From contig JAJDTQ010000022.1 in NCBI GenBank assembly GCA_022827045.1, forward strand, positions 1-5,502: a stretch of DNA of 5,502 nucleotides, written 5' to 3'. Position 1 is the first letter of the stretch, and every line of letters starts with the position of its first letter. Below are positions 1-5,355 of the stretch, one piece after another. Position numbers and translations under genes: made by a program. This DNA is from Candidatus Binatia bacterium (GTDB taxonomy: Bacteria > Desulfobacterota_B > Binatia > UBA9968 > JAJDTQ01). The notes below the pieces were generated by a model, which worked only from the letters and a program-made list of their open reading frames with translations, had not been told where the DNA came from and did no database searches.

Positions 1-1
1 G

Positions 2-3000
2 CCGGCGGACGACGCCGACCCGCCGCCGGTGCCGGGTCCGGAAGTGGTGGCCGCCGCCGACGAGGGCGCGGGCAGCCCCGTGCGCAGCATCCTGAAGGGT
101 TCGGACAAGGGCGACGGCAGCAAGCACTCGCCGCATCACGGGCAGGGCTGGGTGCAGTTCAACGACGCCACGCAGAATATCAGCCCGGGGCAGCAGCACC
201 TGTTTCCGTCCGAGCAACTGGGCCTGGGCACCGGCAACAAGTCCTTCCCGGACCCCTACGCCAGCCCGGCGGCGGAGAAGGCCAGGCAGGCCGAGGCGCT
301 GGAGGACATTCAGGAACTTCAGGTCGAGTTGCTGAGCATGGACTGGCTGCGGGACCACATCGTGACCGCGGACGAGTACAAGGAGCCGGAGGAGTGGGCC
401 GACCAGACGCTGGCGTTCCAGAATCTCAAGGACGCGATAAACGCCAAGTACGAGCAAGGCCAGTTCAACCAGAACTTCCTCGCCGTGCACCAGCAGGCGG
501 CCGAGAGCATCGACGATTACTTCAAGCCTCCGGCCGGCGCGAGCAGCGATGAGATAAAGAAGTTGAACGGCAGGCGACAAGAGGCCATGAAGGCGTTGAG
601 GTTCATGGAGGAGGACTACATCAGCGCGGCGGAGACCTTCGTCCTGCACCACCGCCCGGCGCAGGACGTGGCCGCGGCGTCGGACGAAATGAAGTTTCTG
701 ATCGATCCGGACGTGTACGGCACCCGGATTACAGAGACCCTGAAAGCCAAAGCCAATGACGAAGCCATCGCCTTTGAGGACCTGACCTTCGACGCGCTGG
801 ACGAGACCATTCGATACCTGGAATGGGTGCAGGCCACCGGTGCGGATCCGTACCCGGCGTCCCTCGCCGACGAGGGGGCGAAAGTCGACGAAGGCTACGA
901 GATCCTGAACAGCGACGCCCACGAGATGCTGCAGAAATTGCTGGGCAAGCAGGAGGACAGCCCGGCCTACCAGCAAGAAATGGCCAGTTGGGAGAACCTC
1001 AAGACGCAGGTGCCGGAACAGCGCGATCTGGTTGCCAAGACGGGCCAGGAACTGGAGGACCTCAAGTCCCAGTTGGCCGACATCCAGTCCCGGATCGACC
1101 TGAGGGAGCAGCAGCGCAAGGATAGCTACAATCCGTTCCGCAAGAAGCGGCTTTCCAACGAAATCAAGCAGCTTGAGGCGCAACGCGACGCGATGGACAA
1201 GAAGGTCCAGCGGAAGCAGGAAATTTTCGACAACCGTTGGGACACGTACCTGAAGCAGAAGAAGCACTTCGATGAAATCGAGAAGGATCCCGAAGGCTAT
1301 TTCAGAAGGGTCGCGTGGTTCGAGACCGAGCAGCGGGTCCAGTTCCTGATAGACACCTTCACGGTGGCCCGTTCGGACCTGGAGGACGGCCTGGACCCCA
1401 CGGCCCGGCTCCAGTACCGGTCCGAAGCCTACGAAATGCTGTCGGGAACCCGGATCGTCGACCGGAGCGACCCGGGCGCGAACCATGTCACCCTGGAGGT
1501 TCCGGGCGTTCGCGACAAGAAGGATCGCAAGGGCGGCGCGCCGCTCACCTTCCAGCAGCGGGCCGACGCCTCGGCCCTGGTGGCGGACCTGCTCGCCGAC
1601 CTGGGCGCGAAATACGACCTGGACGAGGCGTTCGGGAACAGGGAATTCTACGACGACAGCGGCATCGAGTCGCTGATCCAGATGCTCTACACGGGCATCG
1701 GCCGGGCGGGCGAGCCGGCCGCGGCCGCGGCGGACACGGGCGCGGACGCCGGCGCGCCGCTTCCCGCGGCGCGCGCGAGCCGGCTGAACCTGGCCAACGA
1801 GGTTCCGGACAAGCCGGACCTGCTCGTGGACGGGCTCGCGGACTCGGTGTTCGGGGAGTTGTCGCTGGGCTCCTCCCCGGGGCAGTACGATTTCGCCGCC
1901 GGGCAGTCGGACGACGTGGCGGACCTGAGGCATCTGGAGGCGCGGGTGACGCAGGACGCGCCGCCGCCGGCGGCGCTGGACGTGGACGCGCTGGCGCCGG
2001 AGAAGGTGCGGGTGGAGGAGCCGCCGGCGAGCGGCCGGGGGACGCCGCTGAGCGAGACGGACCACCGGGTGTTCGACGAGCAGGTGAAGCCGGGCACGGA
2101 GGGGAGCAAGTACGACGCGGACGATCTGGACGACATCGCCGGCTGGTCGGGGAAGCAGGGCCCGGTGGCGCAGCCGTCGGGCAACAAGTACGACGGGGAC
2201 GAGTTGGACGACGCCGGCTCCTGGTTGTCGAAGCAGGGCCCGGTGGTGGAGCCGGACGGCAGCGCGGCGTGGAAGTTGCCCGGGGCGGAGGGCACGGAGG
2301 ACACCGGGCGGGCGAAGCCGACGCCTCGTTCGTCGCGCCCGTCCTCGCCGACGCCGACGCCGCGTTCGCGCCCGTCCTCGCCGCCGCCGGTGGAGGGCGG
2401 GCAGTGGCCGGCGGTGACCGGGGCGGTGCCCGAGTCGCCGGTTCCGGGGCGGCGTTCGCCGCCGCCGTCGATTCCCGCGCCGCCGCCGCCGGCGGAGACC
2501 TCGCCGGTGCCGCCGGGCAGCACGCGGATGTTCGGCGCCACGGCCGACGGCAAGGGCGCGTCGGTGGGTTCGGACGACCTGGCGCTGCCGACGGGGCAGC
2601 TCGCGGGGTACGAGGATATCGACATTGATGATATTTACGCCAGCCCCGACGAGGTATTGGGGAAGGCGGTTTCCCCGTCGGCGGCGGACGACACGCCGCC
2701 GCCGCCGCCGACGTCGGCGCCGCCGAGCCGATCCGGGCGTTCGGGTTCGGGGACGGCGTCCGCGGGCGGCAACGCCGGCCAGGCGAAGGCGGGCGCGGAC
2801 GACGGGTACGCGGACCCGCAGAAGCTCAACATCCGTCCCTCCTCCCCCTCGGGCGGGGAGCAGACGTACGGGAACGTGGAGCTGCAGTACGCGAACAACG
2901 TGGAAGCGCGCCGCAAGTTGTCGGACACGCGCCCGGCCGAGGGGCTGGAGATCATCGTGGGCCGCACGCAGCGCGACGGGGTGGACATGGCGTTCGGCTT

Positions 3001-4399
3001 CGGGACCCCGGCGCGCAAGAACGAGACGGTGTCGGTGATGGGGGGCGCGCAGTGGCAGCTGTCGGACAACCGGATGATCATCCGCACGTTCGACGTGGCC
3101 GCGGACGAGATCGCGCTGACCGGCGAGGACATTCGGCCGGCCGGGGAGGTCATGTACGCGGACCTGGACTGGGTGGCCAAGACGATGTCGGACAAGCCCG
3201 GGGCGGGGGTGGATCCTTTCCCGGGGGTGAAGATCGCCGACCCGGCGTACAGCGGCAAGGGCTCGATCCTGCCGAAGTCGGCGTCCACGCGCGGCGTGCA
3301 GCGCCTGGACGGGGTGAAGACGACGGATCAGATGAGGCTCGCGGACGAGTTGTTCATGGAGGACTTGAGGACCGCGGGGACCAACAACAAGGAATTCAAG
3401 GGCATCCAGCTGCGCAAGAAGATGGCCATGAGGGAAGGGGAGTCGCTGGACGGGTACCGGAAGCTGTTCGCCGACCTGGTGACGGAGTCGAACCGGAAGG
3501 ACAGGCCGAAGGACGCGGAGAAGTACCAGCGGTACGTGGACGCCATCGACGAGTACCAGAAGGCGCGGCTGGCCAAGCTGATGGAGGTGGAGGATTTCCG
3601 CAACCATCCGATGCCGAACTCGTACAAGCAGAAGTTCCACCTGGGCGGGGACAACCGGAGCGACTTCACGCTGGGCGACATGCTGGCGTCGGAGATCCGC
3701 GAGCAGACGGGGAAATACCTGACGATCGAGGGCACCATCACCTCCCTGGACGCCCCCCGCGGGAAGATACCGGACGGCATGCCGATCGGGACTCCCAAGA
3801 AAACGAACGCGGAGTTGCCGGGATACTTCGAGGACCTCATGGAGCAGTGGGGCATCGACAGCGAGTTGTCGCAGATGCTGAAGGTGTCCGGCGTGATGAC
3901 GGACGCGGACGGCCGGCAGCGCATGACGGTCGACATCCTGGGCCGGGCGGCCCTGGACGCCGAGGCGGGCAACAACCCGCTGGTCCGCATCGACATGGAG
4001 ATCGCCTACATCGAGGATCTCAGGGCCAAGGGCGGCGCGCCCGACGGCTCGTACTTCCACACGCGCTACCAGTCCCTGCGCACGGCGCGCGATTACGTGG
4101 TCGCCGCCGACGACGCGAACATGCGCAACGCGATGGACACGAAAGTAGTCCGCAACAGCGAGGGCAAGATCATCAGGAACGGCAGCGACTTGAACCAGGC
4201 CCTGCAGAGGGCCGGCTTCGACATGGACGAGCTCAAGCTGCAGAAGATCCAGTACGAGTGGGAGATGACCCCGGACATGAGGCGGGCGCTGCTCGACGGG
4301 AACCCCGACTGGAGGAACGCGATGCCGCGGGGGCCGAACCCCGCGGCGGCGCCCCAGCAGGTGTTCCAGGAGCCGCCGCCACTGCCGCAGAGAGTGTGA
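2..4399 (+). CDS. Giant multidomain protein with eukaryote-like linear motifs, 5'-partial, putative host-directed effector
   Basis: I do not recognise the family. The frame is open to the left edge, giving at least 1465 residues, so the gene is 5'-truncated; the first in-window start (GTG at 29, residue 1 in my numbering) lacks a ribosome binding site. Residues 1-80 are a polar linker. Residues 85-300 look helical, and 305-420 form a charged coiled coil (DLKSQLADIQ, KQLEAQRDAM). Residues 425-558 look globular. Residues 560-960 are low-complexity and probably disordered, with a tandem 26-residue repeat (694-745) and a proline-rich block (761-830). Residues 965-1430 look globular, followed by a Pro-rich tail ending PPPLPQRV. 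No transmembrane segment is evident, and a signal peptide cannot be judged without the N terminus. Tyrosine motifs YASP (77, 870), YADP (927), YGNV (947), YANN (954) and YADL (1043), together with PxxPxR (1450-1455), resemble SH2 and SH3 ligands. I infer a secreted, host-acting protein; a structural or scaffold protein is the alternative. A paralogue converges on it from 5502. Confidence 0.85.
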   Translation, partial: PADDADPPPVPGPEVVAAADEGAGSPVRSILKGSDKGDGSKHSPHHGQGWVQFNDATQNISPGQQHLFPSEQLGLGTGNKSFPDPYASPAAEKARQAEALEDIQELQVELLSMDWLRDHIVTADEYKEPEEWADQTLAFQNLKDAINAKYEQGQFNQNFLAVHQQAAESIDDYFKPPAGASSDEIKKLNGRRQEAMKALRFMEEDYISAAETFVLHHRPAQDVAAASDEMKFLIDPDVYGTRITETLKAKANDEAIAFEDLTFDALDETIRYLEWVQATGADPYPASLADEGAKVDEGYEILNSDAHEMLQKLLGKQEDSPAYQQEMASWENLKTQVPEQRDLVAKTGQELEDLKSQLADIQSRIDLREQQRKDSYNPFRKKRLSNEIKQLEAQRDAMDKKVQRKQEIFDNRWDTYLKQKKHFDEIEKDPEGYFRRVAWFETEQRVQFLIDTFTVARSDLEDGLDPTARLQYRSEAYEMLSGTRIVDRSDPGANHVTLEVPGVRDKKDRKGGAPLTFQQRADASALVADLLADLGAKYDLDEAFGNREFYDDSGIESLIQMLYTGIGRAGEPAAAAADTGADAGAPLPAARASRLNLANEVPDKPDLLVDGLADSVFGELSLGSSPGQYDFAAGQSDDVADLRHLEARVTQDAPPPAALDVDALAPEKVRVEEPPASGRGTPLSETDHRVFDEQVKPGTEGSKYDADDLDDIAGWSGKQGPVAQPSGNKYDGDELDDAGSWLSKQGPVVEPDGSAAWKLPGAEGTEDTGRAKPTPRSSRPSSPTPTPRSRPSSPPPVEGGQWPAVTGAVPESPVPGRRSPPPSIPAPPPPAETSPVPPGSTRMFGATADGKGASVGSDDLALPTGQLAGYEDIDIDDIYASPDEVLGKAVSPSAADDTPPPPPTSAPPSRSGRSGSGTASAGGNAGQAKAGADDGYADPQKLNIRPSSPSGGEQTYGNVELQYANNVEARRKLSDTRPAEGLEIIVGRTQRDGVDMAFGFGTPARKNETVSVMGGAQWQLSDNRMIIRTFDVAADEIALTGEDIRPAGEVMYADLDWVAKTMSDKPGAGVDPFPGVKIADPAYSGKGSILPKSASTRGVQRLDGVKTTDQMRLADELFMEDLRTAGTNNKEFKGIQLRKKMAMREGESLDGYRKLFADLVTESNRKDRPKDAEKYQRYVDAIDEYQKARLAKLMEVEDFRNHPMPNSYKQKFHLGGDNRSDFTLGDMLASEIREQTGKYLTIEGTITSLDAPRGKIPDGMPIGTPKKTNAELPGYFEDLMEQWGIDSELSQMLKVSGVMTDADGRQRMTVDILGRAALDAEAGNNPLVRIDMEIAYIEDLRAKGGAPDGSYFHTRYQSLRTARDYVVAADDANMRNAMDTKVVRNSEGKIIRNGSDLNQALQRAGFDMDELKLQKIQYEWEMTPDMRRALLDGNPDWRNAMPRGPNPAAAPQQVFQEPPPLPQRV
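257..268 (+). other. YASP tyrosine motif, N-terminal (YxxP class)
   Basis: Residues 77-80 of the giant protein read YASP in the context DPYASPAAE. It is the most N-terminal copy of a motif that recurs at residue 870 (DIYASPDE) and, as YADP, at residue 927. In eukaryotes, phosphorylated YxxP is the usual ligand of Crk/Nck-type SH2 domains. That it is phosphorylated here is inference. Confidence 0.4.
2108..2263 (+). repeat. Two tandem 78-bp units encoding a 26-residue acidic repeat
   Basis: Residues 694-719 and 720-745 of the giant protein are two adjacent units, 2108-2185 and 2186-2263. Both follow the pattern KYDxDxLDD...W..KQGPV..P.G, with 15 of 26 positions identical by my alignment. The units lie in the disordered middle of the protein just before the proline-rich block. 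Each contains one tyrosine followed by acidic residues. The divergence between units suggests an old in-frame duplication kept under selection, not recent slippage. Paralogues may carry different unit numbers. Confidence 0.8.
2309..2518 (+). other. Proline-rich, disordered segment of the giant protein
   Basis: Residues 761-830 are dominated by Pro, Ser, Arg and Thr, with runs such as SPTPTPRS, RSPPPSIPAPPPP and SPVPPG. Residues 779-785 (RSRPSSP) fit the RxxPxxP class I SH3 ligand pattern. A second short run of five CCG codons (2696-2710, TPPPPPT) lies further downstream. In a bacterial protein such segments may be plain flexible linkers. The reason to flag this one is its company: tyrosine motifs nearby and a class II PxxPxR at the C terminus. 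Confidence 0.6.
2612..2899 (+). other. Tyrosine-motif cluster (DIYASP, YADP, YGNV, YANN)
   Basis: Within residues 862-957, four tyrosines carry SH2-ligand-like contexts. Y870 (DDIYASPDE) is preceded by an acidic stretch and Ile, and fits both EPIYA-like effector motifs and the I-Y-A-x-P preference of Abl kinase. Y927 (GYADP) is YxxP. Y947 (TYGNV) and Y954 (QYANN) are seven residues apart and are both YxN, the Grb2 SH2 pattern. The surrounding sequence is low-complexity, so the tyrosines would be accessible. The motifs are seen directly; phosphorylation and SH2 binding are inference. Confidence 0.5.
3149..3166 (+). other. ITIM-like motif VMYADL
   Basis: Residues 1041-1046 read VMYADL, matching the immunoreceptor tyrosine inhibitory pattern [SIVL]xYxx[IVL], and are followed by DW. 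In eukaryotes this motif recruits SHP-type phosphatases. Here it sits at the edge of the C-terminal globular region, so it may be buried. A single six-residue match can arise by chance; it counts mainly as part of the wider set. Confidence 0.35.
4277..4397 (+). repeat. Inverted repeat, left arm (121 bp, perfect)
   Basis: This stretch is identical, as reverse complement, to 5382-5502. It encodes the last 40 residues of the giant protein (MRRALLDG to PLPQRV) and ends at the first base of the TGA stop codon. Three bases differ just after it, then ten more match (4401-4410 against 5369-5378). The right arm reaches the window edge, so the true repeat may be longer. Confidence 0.97.
4376..4393 (+). 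other. C-terminal class II SH3-ligand motif PPLPQR
   Basis: Residues 1450-1455 (PPLPQR, preceded by EPP) match PxxPxR, the class II SH3 ligand, in the PPPLPxR form. It lies one residue from the stop codon. The same codons are present, base for base, in the convergent copy at the right edge, where the protein continues for eight more residues. The motif match is direct; SH3 binding is inferred. Confidence 0.5.
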
Positions 4400-4417
4400 C
4401 AGCTGCCGGCTGTATAA
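4397..4417 (+). pseudogene. Decayed C-terminal tail after the premature stop of the left gene
   Basis: After RV the left copy reads TGA, then in frame Q-L-P-A-V and TAA at 4415-4417. The right copy reads Y-K-L-P-A-H-L-L and TAG. CTG and CCG are identical, and CAG/AAG and GCT/GCC differ by one base each, so the left 3' flank retains the old tail codons and the TGA replaces TAC. The left gene has therefore probably lost an eight-residue tail present in its paralogue, although the reverse (gain in the right copy) is possible. Confidence 0.6.
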
Positions 4418-4526
4418 GCCGCCGGTCCGCCTCCTGCAGCCGGCGCGCGGGCGGGCTGCGGTCGGCCGGGCCGCAGGCGGCGGTTGCGTTCCGATGGCGC
4501 CGGAGCAGCCTCATCCGCTCGCGCGG
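4418..4526. other. GC-rich intergenic sequence between the giant gene and the toxin-antitoxin promoter
   Basis: About 110 bases, almost entirely G and C. Several short self-complementary words occur (GCAGCC 4436-4441 with GGCTGC 4454-4459; CGGCC-G-GGCCG further on), but none is followed by a T run. I see no gene, no RNA and no convincing intrinsic terminator here. Confidence 0.5.
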
Positions 4527-4555
4527 TTGACGGTATATCGGACAGTCCGTATTCT
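4527..4555 (+). promoter_or_regulatory. Sigma70-type promoter of the toxin-antitoxin operon
   Basis: A -35 element TTGACG (4527-4532) and a -10 element TATTCT (4550-4555) are separated by 17 bp, the optimal spacing. Both are one or two bases from consensus in an otherwise very GC-rich intergenic stretch. Transcription would begin near 4562, about 20 bases before the antitoxin ATG. Confidence 0.7.
4535..4552. promoter_or_regulatory. Candidate autoregulatory operator (palindrome in promoter spacer)
   Basis: CGGAC-A-GTCCG (4539-4549) is a perfect 5-bp inverted repeat around one base. Flanking ATA (4535-4537) and TAT (4550-4552) extend the symmetry if T4538 is skipped. It lies between the -35 and -10 elements, so a bound protein would block polymerase. 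Phd/YefM antitoxins and their toxin complexes commonly repress their own promoters through such palindromes; that this one is the site is inference. Confidence 0.5.
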
Positions 4556-4573
4556 GCGGATTCATCCATTTGC

Positions 4574-4577
4574 GGGG
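4574..4577 (+). promoter_or_regulatory. Probable ribosome binding site of the antitoxin
   Basis: GGGG lies five bases before the ATG at 4583. It is a weak Shine-Dalgarno match, but it is the only purine run at the right distance. It supports the ATG over the non-ATG codons further upstream, which would lie in or before the promoter. Confidence 0.4.
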
Positions 4578-4582
4578 CTCCC

Positions 4583-4858
4583 ATGCAACGCGTCACGACT
4601 CGCGAGTTTCAGCGCAACTTCGGTCGCTTCCAGGATGAGGCGATGAAGGCGCCCCTGTCCATTACTCGCAATGGCCGGGATCGGCTGGTGATCCTGTCGT
4701 CCGAGGAATACGCGCGGCTCAAACGACGCGACCGGCGCGCGGTCTCGGTGAAGAACCTGTCCGACGCCGAAATCGAGGCGATCCTGAGCGCCGAGCCACC
4801 CCCCGAGGCGGCAGAGTTCGAACACGAGTGGCCTGCGGCGTGTGACGCCAAATCCTGA
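4583..4858 (+). CDS. Phd/YefM-family antitoxin of a type II toxin-antitoxin system
   Basis: The 91-residue product has the standard length and layout of Phd/YefM antitoxins. The N-terminal DNA-binding fold covers residues 1-50: [14 protein letters not shown], then a beta segment [21 protein letters not shown], which is the family's 'pxxITRxGrpxxVLxSxEEY' signature. An acidic, Ala/Pro-rich C-terminal tail (about 55-91, [16 protein letters not shown]) is expected to be disordered until it wraps the toxin. The likely role is to neutralise the downstream MazF/PemK-like protein and, with it, repress the promoter at 4527-4555. The ATG at 4583 was chosen because it follows that promoter and a GGGG ribosome binding site. 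The 3' end overlaps the toxin start by 17 bases, implying translational coupling. Family assignment is firm; the exact partner specificity is inferred from adjacency. Confidence 0.88.
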   Translation: MQRVTTREFQRNFGRFQDEAMKAPLSITRNGRDRLVILSSEEYARLKRRDRRAVSVKNLSDAEIEAILSAEPPPEAAEFEHEWPAACDAKS

Positions 4859-5204
4859 CCCCATACCCGGCCTCGTCATCCGCTACGCGTACCTCTGGGG
4901 TTCCGAGAGGGCTCGCGGGCGCGAGGAAGGCTCCAAATACCGCCCCGCCGTGGTGGTGTTGGCGGTCGCCGCCACACGCCATGGCGGCCGCGAGGTGACG
5001 GTCGCACCGATTACCCACCGCCAACCTGCTGACCCTGCCGACGCAGTGGCCATCCCGCCGGACACCGCCGCGCGCCTTGGGCTCGACGCCGACCGCTCCT
5101 GGATTCTCGTTACCGAGGTCAACCAGTTCGCGTGGCCCGGTCCGGACGTTCGTCCAGTCGCCCCGGGCCGCTCGGCCTATGGGCTTCTCCCGCCCCGCAA
5201 GTAG
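4842..5204 (+). CDS. MazF/PemK-like toxin, apparently truncated at the C terminus
   Basis: The 120-residue protein begins [13 protein letters not shown] and carries [16 protein letters not shown] (26-41), the loop and strand shared by MazF/PemK-type endoribonucleases (GxExxKxRPxVVV). VAPITH (54-59) corresponds to the conserved strand after it. [16 protein letters not shown] (85-100) and the ending [10 protein letters not shown] also fit this PemK-like subfamily. Such toxins cleave mRNA to stop growth. The start is GTG at 4842, inside the antitoxin gene; there is no in-frame ATG nearby and no clear ribosome binding site, so translation is probably coupled. From memory, relatives run to about 150 residues, continuing past 'YGxxPP' with a helix, whereas this one stops after RK. 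The final codons lie where a minus-strand antitoxin-like fragment begins, suggesting that a rearrangement removed the last 25-30 residues. Activity is therefore uncertain. Confidence 0.8.
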   Translation: MTPNPDPIPGLVIRYAYLWGSERARGREEGSKYRPAVVVLAVAATRHGGREVTVAPITHRQPADPADAVAIPPDTAARLGLDADRSWILVTEVNQFAWPGPDVRPVAPGRSAYGLLPPRK

Positions 5205-5293
5205 GCCGTCTCGAGCCAGGCGGCAAGTTCGTCCGCCGCGATCAGGGCGGCGGGCTCTTCCCCGCGACGGCGGATCAACACCGCTCCCGCAGC
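5198..5293 (-). pseudogene. Remnant of a second Phd/YefM-type antitoxin
   Basis: Read on the minus strand, the frame gives AAGAVLIRRRGEEPAALI, then [14 protein letters not shown]. This matches the C-terminal part of the Phd/YefM domain: 'xVxIxRRGxPxAxLIxxxEyxxLxETxYLL'. The hallmark 'LETxYL' is characteristic of YefM-like antitoxins. Upstream sequence is Arg-rich and lacks a recognisable start or the N-terminal 'txxxRxxLxxll' helix; downstream the frame runs into the antisense of the toxin's end and stops at 5177-5179. I read it as a broken fragment left by a rearrangement. It could instead be chance coding potential in GC-rich DNA, but the ordered run of family positions makes that less likely. 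Confidence 0.55.
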
Positions 5294-5355
5294 CCGGCGG
5301 CGGCCGCACGCGGGCAAGGGCCGCCGGAGCCGGGGGTCGTCTGCCCGCGCGTCGG

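Noticed and set aside
29..31. GTG as the start codon of the giant gene
   Set aside because: The frame is open upstream to the left edge with similar Pro/Asp-rich coding (ADDADPPP) and no ribosome binding site precedes the GTG, so the gene more likely begins outside the window.
368..370. Several low-specificity motifs, for example NPF at residues 368-370 (EH-domain ligand) and DPF at residues 1062-1064
   Set aside because: Three-residue matches are expected by chance in about 1460 residues, and NPF lies within the coiled-coil region; not enough to report as features.
1315..2628. Long Arg/Gly-rich frame overlapping the giant gene on the plus strand, and a similar one at 3052-4530
   Set aside because: Their composition (Gly/Arg/Ala runs) is what a frame-shifted GC-rich gene yields; no start signals or family motifs are visible.
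2696..2710. Five CCG codons in a row as a phase-variation tract
   Set aside because: A trinucleotide run changes length in frame and so cannot switch the gene off; five units is also short.
1687..3288. Long minus-strand frames opposite the giant gene
   Set aside because: Ser/Pro/Gly-rich antisense shadows of GC-rich codons with no recognisable motif and no ribosome binding site.
4407..4421. Hairpin CGGCT-GTATA-AGCCG just after the giant gene as a terminator
   Set aside because: The stem is only 5 bp and no T run follows, so it does not meet the form of an intrinsic terminator.
4484..4582. Upstream extension of the antitoxin frame to a TTG at 4484
   Set aside because: It would cover the promoter and palindrome, and would add residues absent from Phd/YefM proteins; the ATG at 4583 gives the family length and has a GGGG upstream.
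4719..5309. Minus-strand 196-residue frame across the toxin-antitoxin genes
   Set aside because: It is antisense to two well-supported genes, is Arg/Gly-rich, and is in a different frame from the Phd/YefM-like remnant.
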